64,000 nucleotides of DNA from Schizochytrium sp. TIO01 (GCA_004764695.1 SMSO01000032.1:208501-272500), one strand, 5' to 3'; shown: positions 31,194 to 41,984, numbered from the stretch's first letter. Program-made: numbers and translations. Notes: generated from the sequence alone by a model not told the origin.

Positions 31194-31542
31194 TTGAATC
31201 TTTATGAGTATCTCATTAAAGAAAATCCAACGAGACCAAAAAAATATAAGAACGATACTCTTTAAAAACACCGCAAACATTTTTTTAATATATGAAAGAA
31301 TGTATTGAAGAAAATTAATTAAAAGTAACGCCACGTACAAAGGGTAAGAATTTAAGTGAGTGAATAACATATGTAGAAAGTGGTCGTATCTTATGCGAGT
31401 TTGCGCAGGATGAACGAAGAGCAAGTTCCACTCATCCTTTAGGGAGAGCCACCCTCAAGTAATGGAAACATTTGATAAAATAGTATGAGAGGGTTGAATC
31501 GCGGGTATCAGGTATCAGCAGGCAGCAGGCAGCAAGCACCAA
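31194..31542. other. Short convergent spacer
   Basis: This is AT-rich sequence between two converging genes. Minus frame 31134-31424 is Phe/Leu-rich from AT-rich DNA and is not supported. Confidence 0.5.
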
Positions 31543-32568
31543 TTATTGTACCATTTTAGCTGCTTTCATCGCCACCTTCGTAACAGTCGCTCTCACTGAT
31601 GCAGCAGCTGCTGCTGAACCTCCCAGACCCAATTCCATATCTTGTGTTATCTCCATTTGTTCTTCCTCCTTCCTCGCTTTATCCTCATGACGCTGATGTT
31701 CTTGCGGATTACATTCTCCACTCATAGTCGAAGCTACATCTCCCATTGGACGATCTCTCGATACCAACTCCGTGCCATTATTTTCATCTGCATTTGCGCC
31801 CTCTTCTATATCAGTGCTCTTCTTTATCTTAACCCCAATGGCTTCAGGCACCTTCTCCGCCACGATCTTGAAGACCTGTCGTACGTACTCCTCGGGGCCT
31901 CCAACTCCGTTATGAATTCCTCGTTTTTCTGCAGCGGCTCTTAGCGCCCTCATAACAGCTGCAGCCGCCGCAAGCCTTGCCAATCGTTGTACATACAGTC
32001 CCTTCGCGCCTGCAATTGCAGCGAAATAAGAAATGGCACTTGCAGGAGCTTTAACGATTGCAGATCTCGAGATCGCCATCGCGAAAGCCACAATCGCTGC
32101 ATCCACAGCTGCATCCTGGCGCAACCTCGACGCCATCAGACGCACAATATCAGCGCGGTGGGCTTCTAGAAGAGCTCGCTGTGCAGCAAGTTCGCGGCCG
32201 AAGTCACGGGCGAGAATCTCAAGTTGATGACGCTGGCCATCAACACGACGCTCAAGTTGGCCAATCGCGAGCTCATGTTCCTGTACAGCAGCACGAGCAT
32301 GGGCAAGAAGGGAGCCTTGAGCATCGGCCCGAAGTTGCAGATTCATGACTGCTTGCTCGCCGGCGTCTAGGCGAACATCAAGCTCGCGCTGACGCAAAGC
32401 AAGTCGAGCATTCTCACGTTGGTTTTGGAGTCCGAGGAAGATGCTCAAAGCGCTAGCGCGGGAGTTCATGAGAGCAAGATCGCGTTGAGAGCTCTGGAAC
32501 TCAGCAAGGGCAGAGACGAGAGCAGATCGTCGCGAGGATGATGCCGGGACGAGAGATTCGGAGGCCAT
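31543..32568 (-). CDS. Unknown coiled-coil protein with an Ala-rich hydrophobic core segment
   Basis: The first ATG is at 32566-32568, giving 341 residues starting MASESLVPASSS; the frame is open further up to 32646 but without ATG. Residues about 10-145 are a regular heptad coiled coil rich in Ala, Arg, Gln and Leu. Residues about 150-215 are strongly Ala-rich and partly hydrophobic (AIVAFAMAISRSAIVKAPAS, then AISYFAAIAGAKGLYVQRL), which could be amphipathic or a hairpin membrane insertion. The C-terminal third is acidic, then Ala-rich and basic (VRATVTKVAMKAAKMVQ). No family is recognised. It resembles scaffold or membrane-curving proteins in layout only. Confidence 0.7.
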   Translation of the reverse strand: MASESLVPASSSRRSALVSALAEFQSSQRDLALMNSRASALSIFLGLQNQRENARLALRQRELDVRLDAGEQAVMNLQLRADAQGSLLAHARAAVQEHELAIGQLERRVDGQRHQLEILARDFGRELAAQRALLEAHRADIVRLMASRLRQDAAVDAAIVAFAMAISRSAIVKAPASAISYFAAIAGAKGLYVQRLARLAAAAAVMRALRAAAEKRGIHNGVGGPEEYVRQVFKIVAEKVPEAIGVKIKKSTDIEEGANADENNGTELVSRDRPMGDVASTMSGECNPQEHQRHEDKARKEEEQMEITQDMELGLGGSAAAAASVRATVTKVAMKAAKMVQ

Positions 32569-34453
32569 TGTGGCGGAGGAAACGTGAAGCAGGGAAGGCT
32601 TTGCCGGATTCCTCAAACAAGGTAAGGTTGTAGAAAAACGCACCAAAGACAGCGCACAGCACAGATATCGAAACCACAGGGAGACACCAGACGCCGTCTA
32701 GAGGAGGCTCACGCTGTCCTGGGCAGCCAGGTTCGTGGTCTTCTACAGTGAAGAGTTCCTCTTTCGCTCTCAGGTTTACGAGGACGAGCTCAGTCCGAGG
32801 CCTCCGAGGCGAAAAGCAAAAGAGGTGTACCCTAAGACAACCATTAAACACTCCTAGTGTACTTTCCTTTCTTCTTCTTTAGAAAAATGAAAAGAAAAAA
32901 TGAAAAATGAAAAGAATTACTACGTAAGTTTCTTTAACGTGAAAGTTTCAATCGTATGATAAAATAAGTTACTTTCTCATTCTTCATTTGTGATTCTTTT
33001 GCCTGAGCCATGATAGCAGGATTGGTATGGAAAAGGGTAGCAAGGCGATAGGTCCGGGGATGAAACGTCGAGTGCACAACGCATTTTAGAGAGATCTTGT
33101 GTTTTTGGTGTTGTTCTTGTACTTGCGAATGAGGACAGCCTGGGCTTGAGGTTTCCTTCGTTTGCGTTTGCTTTCGTTTGCGTCTCCTGTTCTTTGGACT
33201 AGCTTTACTCAAGGTGATTGCGTAGCTTGCTTATGGATGACAACTATCTTGAGGTGATTGAAAAGCTTAAGGTGATTGATTGCACAAGATGCAAAGAAAT
33301 GCGATGAGTGAAATGAAGGACTAGTAAGGGCGTGATAGAAATGCAGCTTACTTTATTTATTGATTGACGGAAATTCAAGAACGACGATCAAATTGGATTT
33401 CAGTAAGCGAACGATCAGTAGGGTTTCGTACCTATCACACTGGTTCGCTATATTATTATACTAAATACATCAATCAGTGCTGGGGAGGCCGGCTTCTCGT
33501 GGGGCCTCGGTTACATCTCACGAGGAGACTACCGTACGTACTGACACTTTGCTAACATCACACTTGCGCACGGAAAGGATTCAGGTACTTACTTGTTGAA
33601 ATGGTCCTGAGATGGAGGCCTATTAGCGCTGCGATAAAAGTTCTAGCAGCGAAACGTTTTCTCAGTTAACCAGAGCAATGCGCACATATGCTTACTCACA
33701 AAAAAAATATGAAAAAATGTCGTTCCGGTAAGATTGATGCTTGGTAAAATGAATGTCGGAGCCTGAAAATGGAGAATGTGATACCTACAACTTAAAGGCA
33801 AACATAACTTTGTCTGTGAGTGCACAAAGTAGATACCAACATTTAATCTAAAACGAGCGAAATTTTTGAACATTGGCCATTGATCTAAGTAGACAAAGAA
33901 AGGAAGAAGAAAATAAAGGTAAATTGGTTTATAGATAGGTATCTAGTAGGTTACATACATCCAGAAGGAAACGTGAAGACTAGGCAGCGCTCAAGTCCTT
34001 TGTTCTACTTGGAACAGCTCCAGCAGAGACCAATTCCACCCACTTCTAGAAATACCTCTCGACGCTGCTTTGGTATATCAGACTTCTGACCACCAAGAAT
34101 GGAATAACCTCCCCTTCCAATATTGTAGCTAGCCCGCTCTCGAATTATACATATATGTGTATAATATATGTATGCATGTTCTGCACTTGAACAAATGATA
34201 AACGATTCCTCGCAAAACTACACATGACTCATATAAGGATCCACAAAATATTTTCAGGCGTACTAGTGCCAATGATTGCACATAAGTACCCTCTCAAAAT
34301 CTTTTTGCGTTTGGAGGTCTCTACCACATATTAGTACGTACTTTGAGAGAGACAGCGCCCTTGCAGCAAATAGTCATAGGAGAGTTCAAGGGAGCTCTTT
34401 CGGAGGTTGTCGAAAAAACGATATTATCTACATTGACTGAGAAGCTCGATTTT
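32569..34453. other. 1.9 kb spacer upstream of the Ala-rich coiled-coil gene
   Basis: This contains three diverged copies of an AAGGTGATTG-like motif near 33214-33280. A minus frame (32501-32851) overlaps the gene start and lacks ATG, and a TATATGTGTATAATATATG patch lies near 34150. No supported gene or RNA. Confidence 0.5.
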
Positions 34454-35356
34454 CTAGCGTGTTGGATTCATAAGGTTTTCAATATAGCTGTTGACAAGCT
34501 GGCGTTGCTTGTGAATTGTTTGAGCTACATTGCCAAACTTGCGTGGCTCCTCAAGCTCCTCCATCGTCACAGGCAGACCATTTTCCTGCGAAGTTCGTAA
34601 AATCATTGCATGCAAGTCCTTATCGACAGCAATGTGGGGAACCCACATCCACCATATTGATTTTGAGTTCAAAGAATCTGTTTCATCCACCTTACTCAAC
34701 TGCCCAAGTGGAATGAGCTCTCGCACGGCTGCCAATTGACTAGGTTTAATCATGTGAATGTATAAATGATACTCGCATCGAAGTCCCTTGAACTTATCTG
34801 ATTTTTGTTGCTCGACAAGACGTAAACAATTCTTTGCGAACATGTTACCATCAGCAGACTTCATTGCAAGCTCCTCGCGCAGCGCACGACCACATGCAGC
34901 TCGACTTGTTTCCTGCAAGGGGTTAAATTTTTCTGACATTCCTGTCGCTTTTAGACAACAATTAAGCTCTGCAGGAGGAAGCTTTGTATGAAACATCTCC
35001 ACAAGGATTTCACAGGTACTGGCATCGAAAACCAATGGCTTCGCAACACTGACAATGCGAATCACTCCAGTTCCTGATTCGTCCTTGGCAAGCACTGACT
35101 CGCCTTTGCTCATCTCATCGAGTAGAAGATTAAGGTGAGTCTCGCTGAGGGTATCCAGGTTAATATATTCACGGAGTTCTTCGATTGTTGTCCCACGGAA
35201 GACATCCTTCAGGCCAGAAGAAAGTCGAGTTGACCCACGGACACTTGATCCAAAGAGTGCCAATGCAGGGCTGGACGAGTCCCCTTCAGGGTGAGGCCAT
35301 GTCATACGACGTTGCCGAGCAGACTTCCGCCCTGGGAGAGACTTGAAGAAAACCAT
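34454..35356 (-). CDS. Nudix-like protein with a degenerate Nudix box
   Basis: The protein has 300 residues from the ATG at 35354-35356. A basic N-terminus (KSLPGRKSARQRRM) is followed by a small helical segment and then a beta-rich domain (about 95-250). Residues 149-162 read E-x7-R-A-L-R-E-E, which fits the second half of the Nudix signature (E-x7-R-E-U-x-E-E) except that the first Glu of REUxEE is Ala158, and the expected Gly six residues before E149 is Lys. The two metal-binding Glu at the end (E161, E162) are kept. Later WWMWVPHIAVDKD may be part of the fold. Nudix enzymes hydrolyse nucleoside diphosphates linked to another group; whether this one is active is uncertain. I infer a divergent or binding-only member. 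Confidence 0.5.
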   Translation of the reverse strand: MVFFKSLPGRKSARQRRMTWPHPEGDSSSPALALFGSSVRGSTRLSSGLKDVFRGTTIEELREYINLDTLSETHLNLLLDEMSKGESVLAKDESGTGVIRIVSVAKPLVFDASTCEILVEMFHTKLPPAELNCCLKATGMSEKFNPLQETSRAACGRALREELAMKSADGNMFAKNCLRLVEQQKSDKFKGLRCEYHLYIHMIKPSQLAAVRELIPLGQLSKVDETDSLNSKSIWWMWVPHIAVDKDLHAMILRTSQENGLPVTMEELEEPRKFGNVAQTIHKQRQLVNSYIENLMNPTR

Positions 35357-35734
35357 ACTTCTTCCTGAGAACTGACGCGCGCTCGTTCAATCCAGGACTC
35401 GAGGATCTTTATGAAAGCCTTGAATTATAGTTGCGTATGTGCGTGCGCACGTGCAATTATGTTCAACCCACCGTCCGGTCTGCTTGCAATGAACTGTACG
35501 CGATCTTTTAGTCGAAGGGTATCACAGAGACACCGACAGGAAAGCTTACCTGTAGTACCCTGTTTGCGTAAAGCCCTTATGATAGAGAATCAGAGAGTTT
35601 GCACTCTCAGCGTAGCAATGATCTGTTGTCTTGTTGCGTCGCAGAAGAATGGCCTCAGTCACAGTCACACAAGCTTGCAATTTGAGATTCTGCTCAGAAA
35701 TAAAGGCGTTCTCTTGCAGGTATAGCTTTACGAA

Positions 35735-36047
35735 GATGCACTGCGCTCCGCCCACTGCAGCGCACCTTCAGAAAGCCTTTGTTGTCTCCAACAACTTCGA
35801 CAACTGGAACTGTCCGTCTGCAAGCCTCGTTGCAAACCTTTCTGCAGGTGCTTTCCTTGGTTTGCTTGGCCGCGTTATGGCTGTCTGCAAAAAAATGCTC
35901 TTTGCATCAAAAGAATTTTCAATCATGAATCCATTGCATTTTCCTCATATCACGCGCTTATGCTGTGGCCTTCCAAAAAAAGAAAAAATCCCGCAGCGAA
36001 CCCGGTACCGAAAAAGGCTGCTTGACTTTACCGAGTATAAATGTTAA
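35735..36047 (+). CDS. Small-ORF candidate, 103 residues, unknown
   Basis: The ATG-started frame begins MHCAPPTAAHLQ and has a mildly hydrophobic middle (LVANLSAGAFLGLLGRVMAV) and a very basic end (KKEKIPQRTRYRKRLL). The frame is open upstream to 35631 without ATG and sits after a CTTGCAG that could be an acceptor. No family is recognised; it is supported only by length and composition. Confidence 0.25.
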
Positions 36048-36085
36048 ACCTTTTTCCTATGTAAAGAAGCAACTTTGAGTTACCT

Positions 36086-36412
36086 CTAAGAGAGATTGGA
36101 TAAACAGAAATATATATATAGAGAGAGAAAAAGAATATCCATCCTTAAAACAAACAGAAAATACGAATAAAACAAAAAAATATGAGTGAGCACTGACGAT
36201 AACGAATGCATGTCCTTCGACGTGCTAAATTGGCGAATTTGATTGCGATAACCTCTGCATGATCCTACATCACGATTTTCTTGATTCTCGGCCTTCAAAC
36301 AGACTCTTGCAAGCTGGAACCTGCGTACTGTCTTCATCAAACGAGTGCAGCGCGGAAGCCTCTGCTCGAGTCTTGCCCCCGCTTCCTCTTGCGACACTTG
36401 CATCGGTCTCAT
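36086..36412 (-). CDS. Small-ORF candidate, 108 residues, unknown
   Basis: It starts at an ATG with a charged, Arg/Gln/Glu-rich first 75 residues (MRPMQVSQEEAGARLEQRL). It then turns abruptly into Phe/Leu/Tyr-rich translation of AT-rich DNA, which suggests that coding, if real, ends or splices near 36190. No family is recognised. Confidence 0.25.
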   Translation of the reverse strand: MRPMQVSQEEAGARLEQRLPRCTRLMKTVRRFQLARVCLKAENQENRDVGSCRGYRNQIRQFSTSKDMHSLSSVLTHIFLFYSYFLFVLRMDILFLSLYIYFCLSNLS

Positions 36413-37621
36413 AAGTCATAATCGTCTGCTAGAGGTCTGTCGCTTGCACAGCTAGTGCACACCCTCTCGGACGCATACGTGCACTTGGAGGATCAACCTT
36501 TTACTCAATCTCACCAACGCGACACTCAAACTTTGCTTCTACTGTAACTGGAATGAGATAGTTGCGTCTTATTGTTTCCGTCGAAAGAAATGAATTAAAG
36601 CTTTCTTCGCCCCGAGCACTTCAACGATGAAGGTCGCGCTACACCCTAGACCTGAACCACAGTGTGGTATAGGCAGCAATACTCACTTTCCTTCTGTTTC
36701 TGCAAACGTACATCCTTTACGCTCACTCAACCATCTCCCAACATTTAATGTCCAGTTCCAACCAACCTCGTAAGGAGTAGATGTTCCCACTGCCAGCCCC
36801 CCTTCTCAATCATCATGTTCCCCGTGAAGGTCTGAGATCGCTTCTACCATCGCCAATAGCATCAACATGTAAAGATTCATCGCAGGTTTTCCACCCCACC
36901 ATCATCTCGAAATCCTGTTTTTTTGGGGTTTTTTAAATCAAACCCCCAACAGAGGGTTCCATCATCTATTAAATAAAACAGATGCGTTCTTTGCACAACA
37001 TTATTGACAGAAATATTTCTTCATCTATTTATGCACCTTGTACCTGTGAATTATAAAGTACATCAACTCCAAAGACGAACCTTGTGCACACCCTAGTTCG
37101 CGTAACGGTGCTAAGGTATACTCGCGCGCGACTGCCAAGCAGTTTTTTCCAAAACAATTTTTTTACAAAAATTATAAACACATTTTCTTTTCTTTTTCTT
37201 CGCCTTTCACTTCGTATATTGATAATGGGCAGCCCACTCCTTCGTTACTGATTCAATCAGACTCCGTTCTGTCCGCAGCTCTGTGGACCTCTTTGCAGCG
37301 CGTGGCTAGCCAGCTGGCTAGCTAGCTGCTGGAGACTGTATTAATCAAGGAACTTACTCACTGCTACCACGAACGTTGCCTTGGAGGCATTCTTTCGTTC
37401 ACGGTCAGCAGCAAAGCGACTGAGAATCAGATAACTTGAGCACATACCACAACGGGCTTTCAGAAAAGGGTTTCCTTCGCATAAGATTTAAAGTTTGCAG
37501 ATTATATCCTTGGGTGGTCATCCTTTAAATTTTAGATCAAATTCCGGACCTTCAATTCGCTGCTCGGAGGTGCCTTTAAGATCCAGTTCATCTGGAGGGA
37601 CTCGGGACTTGGCATTTGGGG

Positions 37622-40444
37622 ATGAGCGGTCCTCGTGAAGACAGGGATGCTCGCTGGAGAGCAGCATCGCGGCCTGGAAGACATGAAGAATATCTTGCTC
37701 AAACACTAGACGAAGGAAATAGTGCATTAGGACCTGAAGATCTACGAGGACCTCGAGATGCTGACGACAGCAGCCACAGCAATACCCAAACTGACAGCGA
37801 CCGTAGCAAGAGTACTGGGCATAGAGGAAGTCAACACCATGACAACAGTACTGCAGAGCTAGAGCTTGGAGCTAGAGATATCGACGAACTCTTGCGAGGC
37901 CTCGAAGCACGGCCTCCATTGGATCGCCCCGTGCCCCAAGTTAAGCATAATGACATTTACCTTGAGGATGAAATCCACCGTTTACAAAGTGAAAACGCGC
38001 ACGTCCGCTCATACGCTGCACGCTTAGAGACCGAGTTACGTAGAATTGGTCAAAAGGCAGGAATATACAATCGCCCTGGCCAAACTTCAATTAGTGGTCT
38101 TGAAGATGATGCGGATCAAGATGGAAACGAAGAAACAGGAACGCTGTCACCCTGGGTTGCTTCGCCTCAAATTTTCTCCCCGATTCTTGCCGCATATGAT
38201 GCCCACGTTGCAGAGCTTCGGAGTCGCCTCGGAACTGCTGAACGCCAACTGGAGCTTGATCGTGAACATATTTCCAGGCTTACTCACGAGAATGAGCAGC
38301 TTACTGCGGACCTTGATGCAGAACTCAGCAATCGAATTAAGAGTTTAGAGACTCTTCCTGCGGGCGCTGCAGCGGGCGCTAGCGAGAGGGTTAATGTGAT
38401 TGCTGCAGAGCAGATGGAAATGTTACAACAGCAAGTTGAGGTGCTTGACAAGGAACGAGGAATTCTTGAAGAAGTATCCACCCATTTGCAAAAGGAGGTT
38501 GATCGCCTACGAGAGGAAGGCCAAAACCGCGACGACCAGCTCATTCAGATTACACAAAATTTTCAGTCCGCACGTGCAACCATCAAGCGTGGGCAAGACC
38601 AAATTGCCATTTTGCAGAAGGAACGAGATGCGGCGCTAGGCCAGCTGAAGAAACTAAATGTTCAGTATAGTGATTTAAGCGTAAGACATGAGTCTCTGAA
38701 TGAGGACCTTCACGCTGCTGAACGTGAATGCGCTCAGTACCATAAACAATCCACACAGTTGCGATCTGATCTCGACCGACTTGCAGCACGAGCCAACGAG
38801 GAAACAGACCTTCAATTACAACGTCTGGACGCCGAGCGTAAGGCAATGCGCGAACTATCTGTCAGTCGCGATAGCACTCGTCGCGAAATGGACAATCTGC
38901 GTGAGACGCATCGCAAACTACGTATGCAACATGAGAAAACTGTTGCAGATTGTGAGAACATGATTAGCGCCATGGAGGGATTAAAACTGGAGATCTTCGA
39001 GCTCAAGTCCCGCGAGGAAACTGTCGCGCAACGTGAAGCTGATGCGCGGGAGGCCATCGAGCAGGCCAAACTCGAACGCGACCAAGCTGTGGCTTATGAC
39101 ACAGAAAGTCGTAAGACAATTGCTCGACTAAACGCTCAACGTGTTGAGGCAGCCAAAGAGAATATAAGAAACACAGAAAACCGAGTCAAACAGGAGAGAG
39201 ACAAAAAGCTTAGACAAATTGACGCGTTGTCTAAAGAAATTGAAGCACTTACCACGCAGTGTGTTCGCCTCGAACATGATGCTGAACAAGCACGCCACGA
39301 TTCTCAAGAAGCAAATTCACGTCTCGAATCCTTGAAAACCTTTTCTGCCTCTGAAGTTAAACGGCTTGAAGCTACTGTTGCGAAAGCATATGAACGTGCC
39401 GAGCGTGCCGAAAATAACGCGGTGGAGCGTGAAGCAGAAGCCCAGCGTCGCCTTCATGAATGCGGACAACGAATAGCGGAGGCTGATCAAGAGCGTGTCT
39501 CGATGCAAGAGTCATCTCGATCTCTACAGCAAAGGTTACAGGTAGCCACAATCGAAATTGAGCGCCTGCAAAAGGATGTCCATCGCCTTGAAAAAGAGGC
39601 CGCAAAGGCCAATCATGAAGCTGTCAGCCTTCAACAAACCTTGGAAAATGTTCGTTTGCAGTCTGACGCTCGACTCGAAGCTGCGCATGAGCGAGCCAAA
39701 ATTGCAGAACAACGTTTAGTGCAACGTGCTAGCCATGCCGAGGCCCGTGCGACTGAGGCGCAGCAGATTATGGAACATGTATGCTCTGAGAAAGACCGAT
39801 TGAAACGACAGGGAGACGAAACTCTGGAAAGTACAGTGGAACATTTCGAGAAGCGTATAGGGGAATATCGTGATGCTGCTGCTCGTTATGAAGCCCGTAT
39901 TCAAGAACTCACCATGATGATTGATACTTTGCAACACGAACGTTCTGAAGTTGCTAGACAGCTTAAGGACCATGAGACACAAACCCGCAAACTTGAGCAC
40001 GCAGCAACGCAAGCTGACAAACGCTATACAGACGCTAAGCTTAAGCTTGCTCAGGTTCTTGCTTCAGAGGAAAAACGCGTTCAAGAGTTTGCAGACATTA
40101 ATCGTCGCCTCGACCAAATAGAGATCGAAAAAGGTAGAATTCAGAGAGAAAGGGATTCCGCAATCCGAGCCTTGGAAGACCGAAACTCAGGTAGAGCAAA
40201 TATTCCCCATCAGCAACGAGCATTGCTTGATATTGACCCATTTCAACGTCGGAGTTCTGCAACAAGACAAACAGGAATACCATTGCCTTTTATGACTTTG
40301 TCAAGTAGCGCTAATCTAGGCCAGTCACAAGGAAAGTATGCGCCAGATTCCCCTAGCTCACGGTCTACACGACTTCGATATGAAGTGCAACGCGAGGCTG
40401 TACCATCACCCCCGCCAGTAAGAGCAGACCCTCAGAATGATTAG
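37622..40444 (+). CDS. Long coiled-coil protein, possible centrosomal or ciliary scaffold
   Basis: The protein has 940 residues from the ATG at 37622. Residues 1-110 are polar and acidic and include HSNTQTDS, another LC8-like TQT site. From about 110 to 870 the sequence is almost unbroken heptad coiled coil, rich in Glu, Arg, Gln and Leu, with an Ala/Gly break near 245 (PAGAAAGAS) and no globular domain. The last 70 residues are Ser/Pro-rich and probably disordered. Such proteins usually act as structural rods at centrosomes, basal bodies or the Golgi; the sequence does not say which. No motor head or membrane segment is present. The PrpF-family gene follows 316 bp downstream in the same direction. 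Confidence 0.8.
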   Translation: MSGPREDRDARWRAASRPGRHEEYLAQTLDEGNSALGPEDLRGPRDADDSSHSNTQTDSDRSKSTGHRGSQHHDNSTAELELGARDIDELLRGLEARPPLDRPVPQVKHNDIYLEDEIHRLQSENAHVRSYAARLETELRRIGQKAGIYNRPGQTSISGLEDDADQDGNEETGTLSPWVASPQIFSPILAAYDAHVAELRSRLGTAERQLELDREHISRLTHENEQLTADLDAELSNRIKSLETLPAGAAAGASERVNVIAAEQMEMLQQQVEVLDKERGILEEVSTHLQKEVDRLREEGQNRDDQLIQITQNFQSARATIKRGQDQIAILQKERDAALGQLKKLNVQYSDLSVRHESLNEDLHAAERECAQYHKQSTQLRSDLDRLAARANEETDLQLQRLDAERKAMRELSVSRDSTRREMDNLRETHRKLRMQHEKTVADCENMISAMEGLKLEIFELKSREETVAQREADAREAIEQAKLERDQAVAYDTESRKTIARLNAQRVEAAKENIRNTENRVKQERDKKLRQIDALSKEIEALTTQCVRLEHDAEQARHDSQEANSRLESLKTFSASEVKRLEATVAKAYERAERAENNAVEREAEAQRRLHECGQRIAEADQERVSMQESSRSLQQRLQVATIEIERLQKDVHRLEKEAAKANHEAVSLQQTLENVRLQSDARLEAAHERAKIAEQRLVQRASHAEARATEAQQIMEHVCSEKDRLKRQGDETLESTVEHFEKRIGEYRDAAARYEARIQELTMMIDTLQHERSEVARQLKDHETQTRKLEHAATQADKRYTDAKLKLAQVLASEEKRVQEFADINRRLDQIEIEKGRIQRERDSAIRALEDRNSGRANIPHQQRALLDIDPFQRRSSATRQTGIPLPFMTLSSSANLGQSQGKYAPDSPSSRSTRLRYEVQREAVPSPPPVRADPQND

Positions 40445-40760
40445 CCGCGTTCCAAGTCAAAAATCGAATGACATGCTTTCCAAGACCCCTGCTATGTATT
40501 GCTTGCAAGAAATACAAAGTACTTTCTACTACTGCATTATAATCACAACATATAATTTTATTACCTAAGCCTATGCTTCGCATCCTCTTCGCCCCCACCT
40601 GCGATTTAAATTTTTAATTCATCGAGTAATCTCCACATCTTTCGTTGATCCTTAGAATTGTAACCAGAACAAAAATAGTCCCCTTGTAGCTTACTACTTA
40701 CGTCTACTTTCTGCAAAAGTCAATCCAAACAAATTAATCAGCAAGCTCTCCTTTACAAGC
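40445..40760. other. Short spacer between coiled-coil and PrpF-family genes
   Basis: About 316 bp of AT-rich DNA, probably 3' UTR and promoter. No element is identified. Confidence 0.5.
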
Positions 40761-41984
40761 ATGATGCTTCCGTTCTCACTTTTACGCTGTGGCACCAGTC
40801 GCGGGCCTTTCATTACCTTGAGTGACCTCCGCGCAAGCGCGACTCAACAATTTCCCAAGAGCCGAGACTGCTCACGATCTGATGGGCTCGTTCCAGGGCT
40901 ATCTGGAGCAGAGATCGAGGTAGCTCTTGACTTGGTGGGAAGCGGCCAAAGTGGACAACTCGAAGGCATAGGCGGTAACTCAGCTGTAACCAACAAGGTT
41001 TATATTGTTGCTCCTCGGTCTGAGGATTCCTGCGAGTGTTGGTTCTTGCAATGCAAAGTCCGCGAACGAGGGATTGATGCTTCACACGGTGACTGTGGGA
41101 ACATGTTAGCAGGAGTTGGGATTTTTGCTCTCGACCGTGGGCTTGTGATGCGATCAAAGGTGCGGGACATACGCAATGAAGGCTTTTCTACGATCAAAGT
41201 GTTCGCTAATGCCACAGGAAACCAGTATGAAGTCGATGTACCCACAAACCAGGATGGATTTCCTGTTCTAAGCGGTAACTATGCTATTGCTGGAGTACCA
41301 AGCAAAGGTGCGCCCATAGCTGTGCGGAGCTTGTCAAAGGGAGGCCATAAAACAGGATCACTTTGGCCTTGTGGTCTTACAACTATTCTCACAGGTATTG
41401 ACGGAAATCCAATCGAGGCATCATGCATTGATGCAGAGCGTCCAATGGTGATCCTCGAGGCTTCGTCAGTAGGGATGACGTGCCTTGAAACAAAGGAGAT
41501 GCTTGATGCAAACAAATTGTTAATGGCAAATTTAGAAAGCCTTCGCTTACAAGGAGGAACAGCTATGGGTCTTGGAGATTGCACAGGCAAGGTTTCACCT
41601 AAGCTCTGTGTAATTGCTGAAGATCCGGAAAATCTCGATTCTCTGCAGACCAGATATTTTGTTGCACCGTTTGAGCATGATACCCATCCTACTTTAGCTA
41701 TGACTGCAGCACAAGCTCTTGCTGTAGCTGCTTTATCGCCAGGCAGTATTCCGTACAAACTCATGATACACAGTTCCAAAGAATACTCAGATTCTTGTGA
41801 CGTGAATCTGAATTTTCATCACCCTCTTGGGACGGTGGATATTGATGTAGCACTTGACAAACCAACACAAACTTCAGAATACAGTCCTTTTGTTTTGCAA
41901 GATGGTTCAAATATCATTGGGACCTCGTACAAGCGTACCGTGAGACGCCTTGTAAACGGGCAGTTTTTTGTACTAGATTTGTAA
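40761..41984 (+). CDS. PrpF-family isomerase (methylaconitate isomerase / oxalomesaconate tautomerase type)
   Basis: The protein has 407 residues from the ATG at 40761. Members share a duplicated diaminopimelate-epimerase fold and move a double bond or proton in tricarboxylic acids: 2-methylaconitate in the methylcitrate cycle (PrpF) or 4-oxalomesaconate in gallate breakdown (GalD). Visible motifs are the N-terminal LLRCGTSRGPF (usually MRGGTSKG), DLVGSGQSGQLEGIGGNSAVTNKV, HGDCGNMLAGVGIFAL with the cysteine of the active-site CGN, and TAAQALAVAALSPGSI near the C-terminus. It starts on the domain with no clear targeting peptide. Which substrate it uses cannot be read; no methylcitrate genes are adjacent. 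A bacterial or fungal-type origin by transfer is possible but untested. Confidence 0.85.
   Translation: MMLPFSLLRCGTSRGPFITLSDLRASATQQFPKSRDCSRSDGLVPGLSGAEIEVALDLVGSGQSGQLEGIGGNSAVTNKVYIVAPRSEDSCECWFLQCKVRERGIDASHGDCGNMLAGVGIFALDRGLVMRSKVRDIRNEGFSTIKVFANATGNQYEVDVPTNQDGFPVLSGNYAIAGVPSKGAPIAVRSLSKGGHKTGSLWPCGLTTILTGIDGNPIEASCIDAERPMVILEASSVGMTCLETKEMLDANKLLMANLESLRLQGGTAMGLGDCTGKVSPKLCVIAEDPENLDSLQTRYFVAPFEHDTHPTLAMTAAQALAVAALSPGSIPYKLMIHSSKEYSDSCDVNLNFHHPLGTVDIDVALDKPTQTSEYSPFVLQDGSNIIGTSYKRTVRRLVNGQFFVLDL

Larger units (their letters stand above)
35357..37621. other. 2.3 kb divergent spacer with two small-ORF candidates
   Basis: This lies between the Nudix-like gene (-) and the long coiled-coil gene (+). 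Besides the two small frames listed separately, it holds AT-rich DNA and a palindromic GCTAGC/CAGCTG patch near 37305-37335. The stretch 36.42-37.6 kb shows no gene. Confidence 0.5.
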
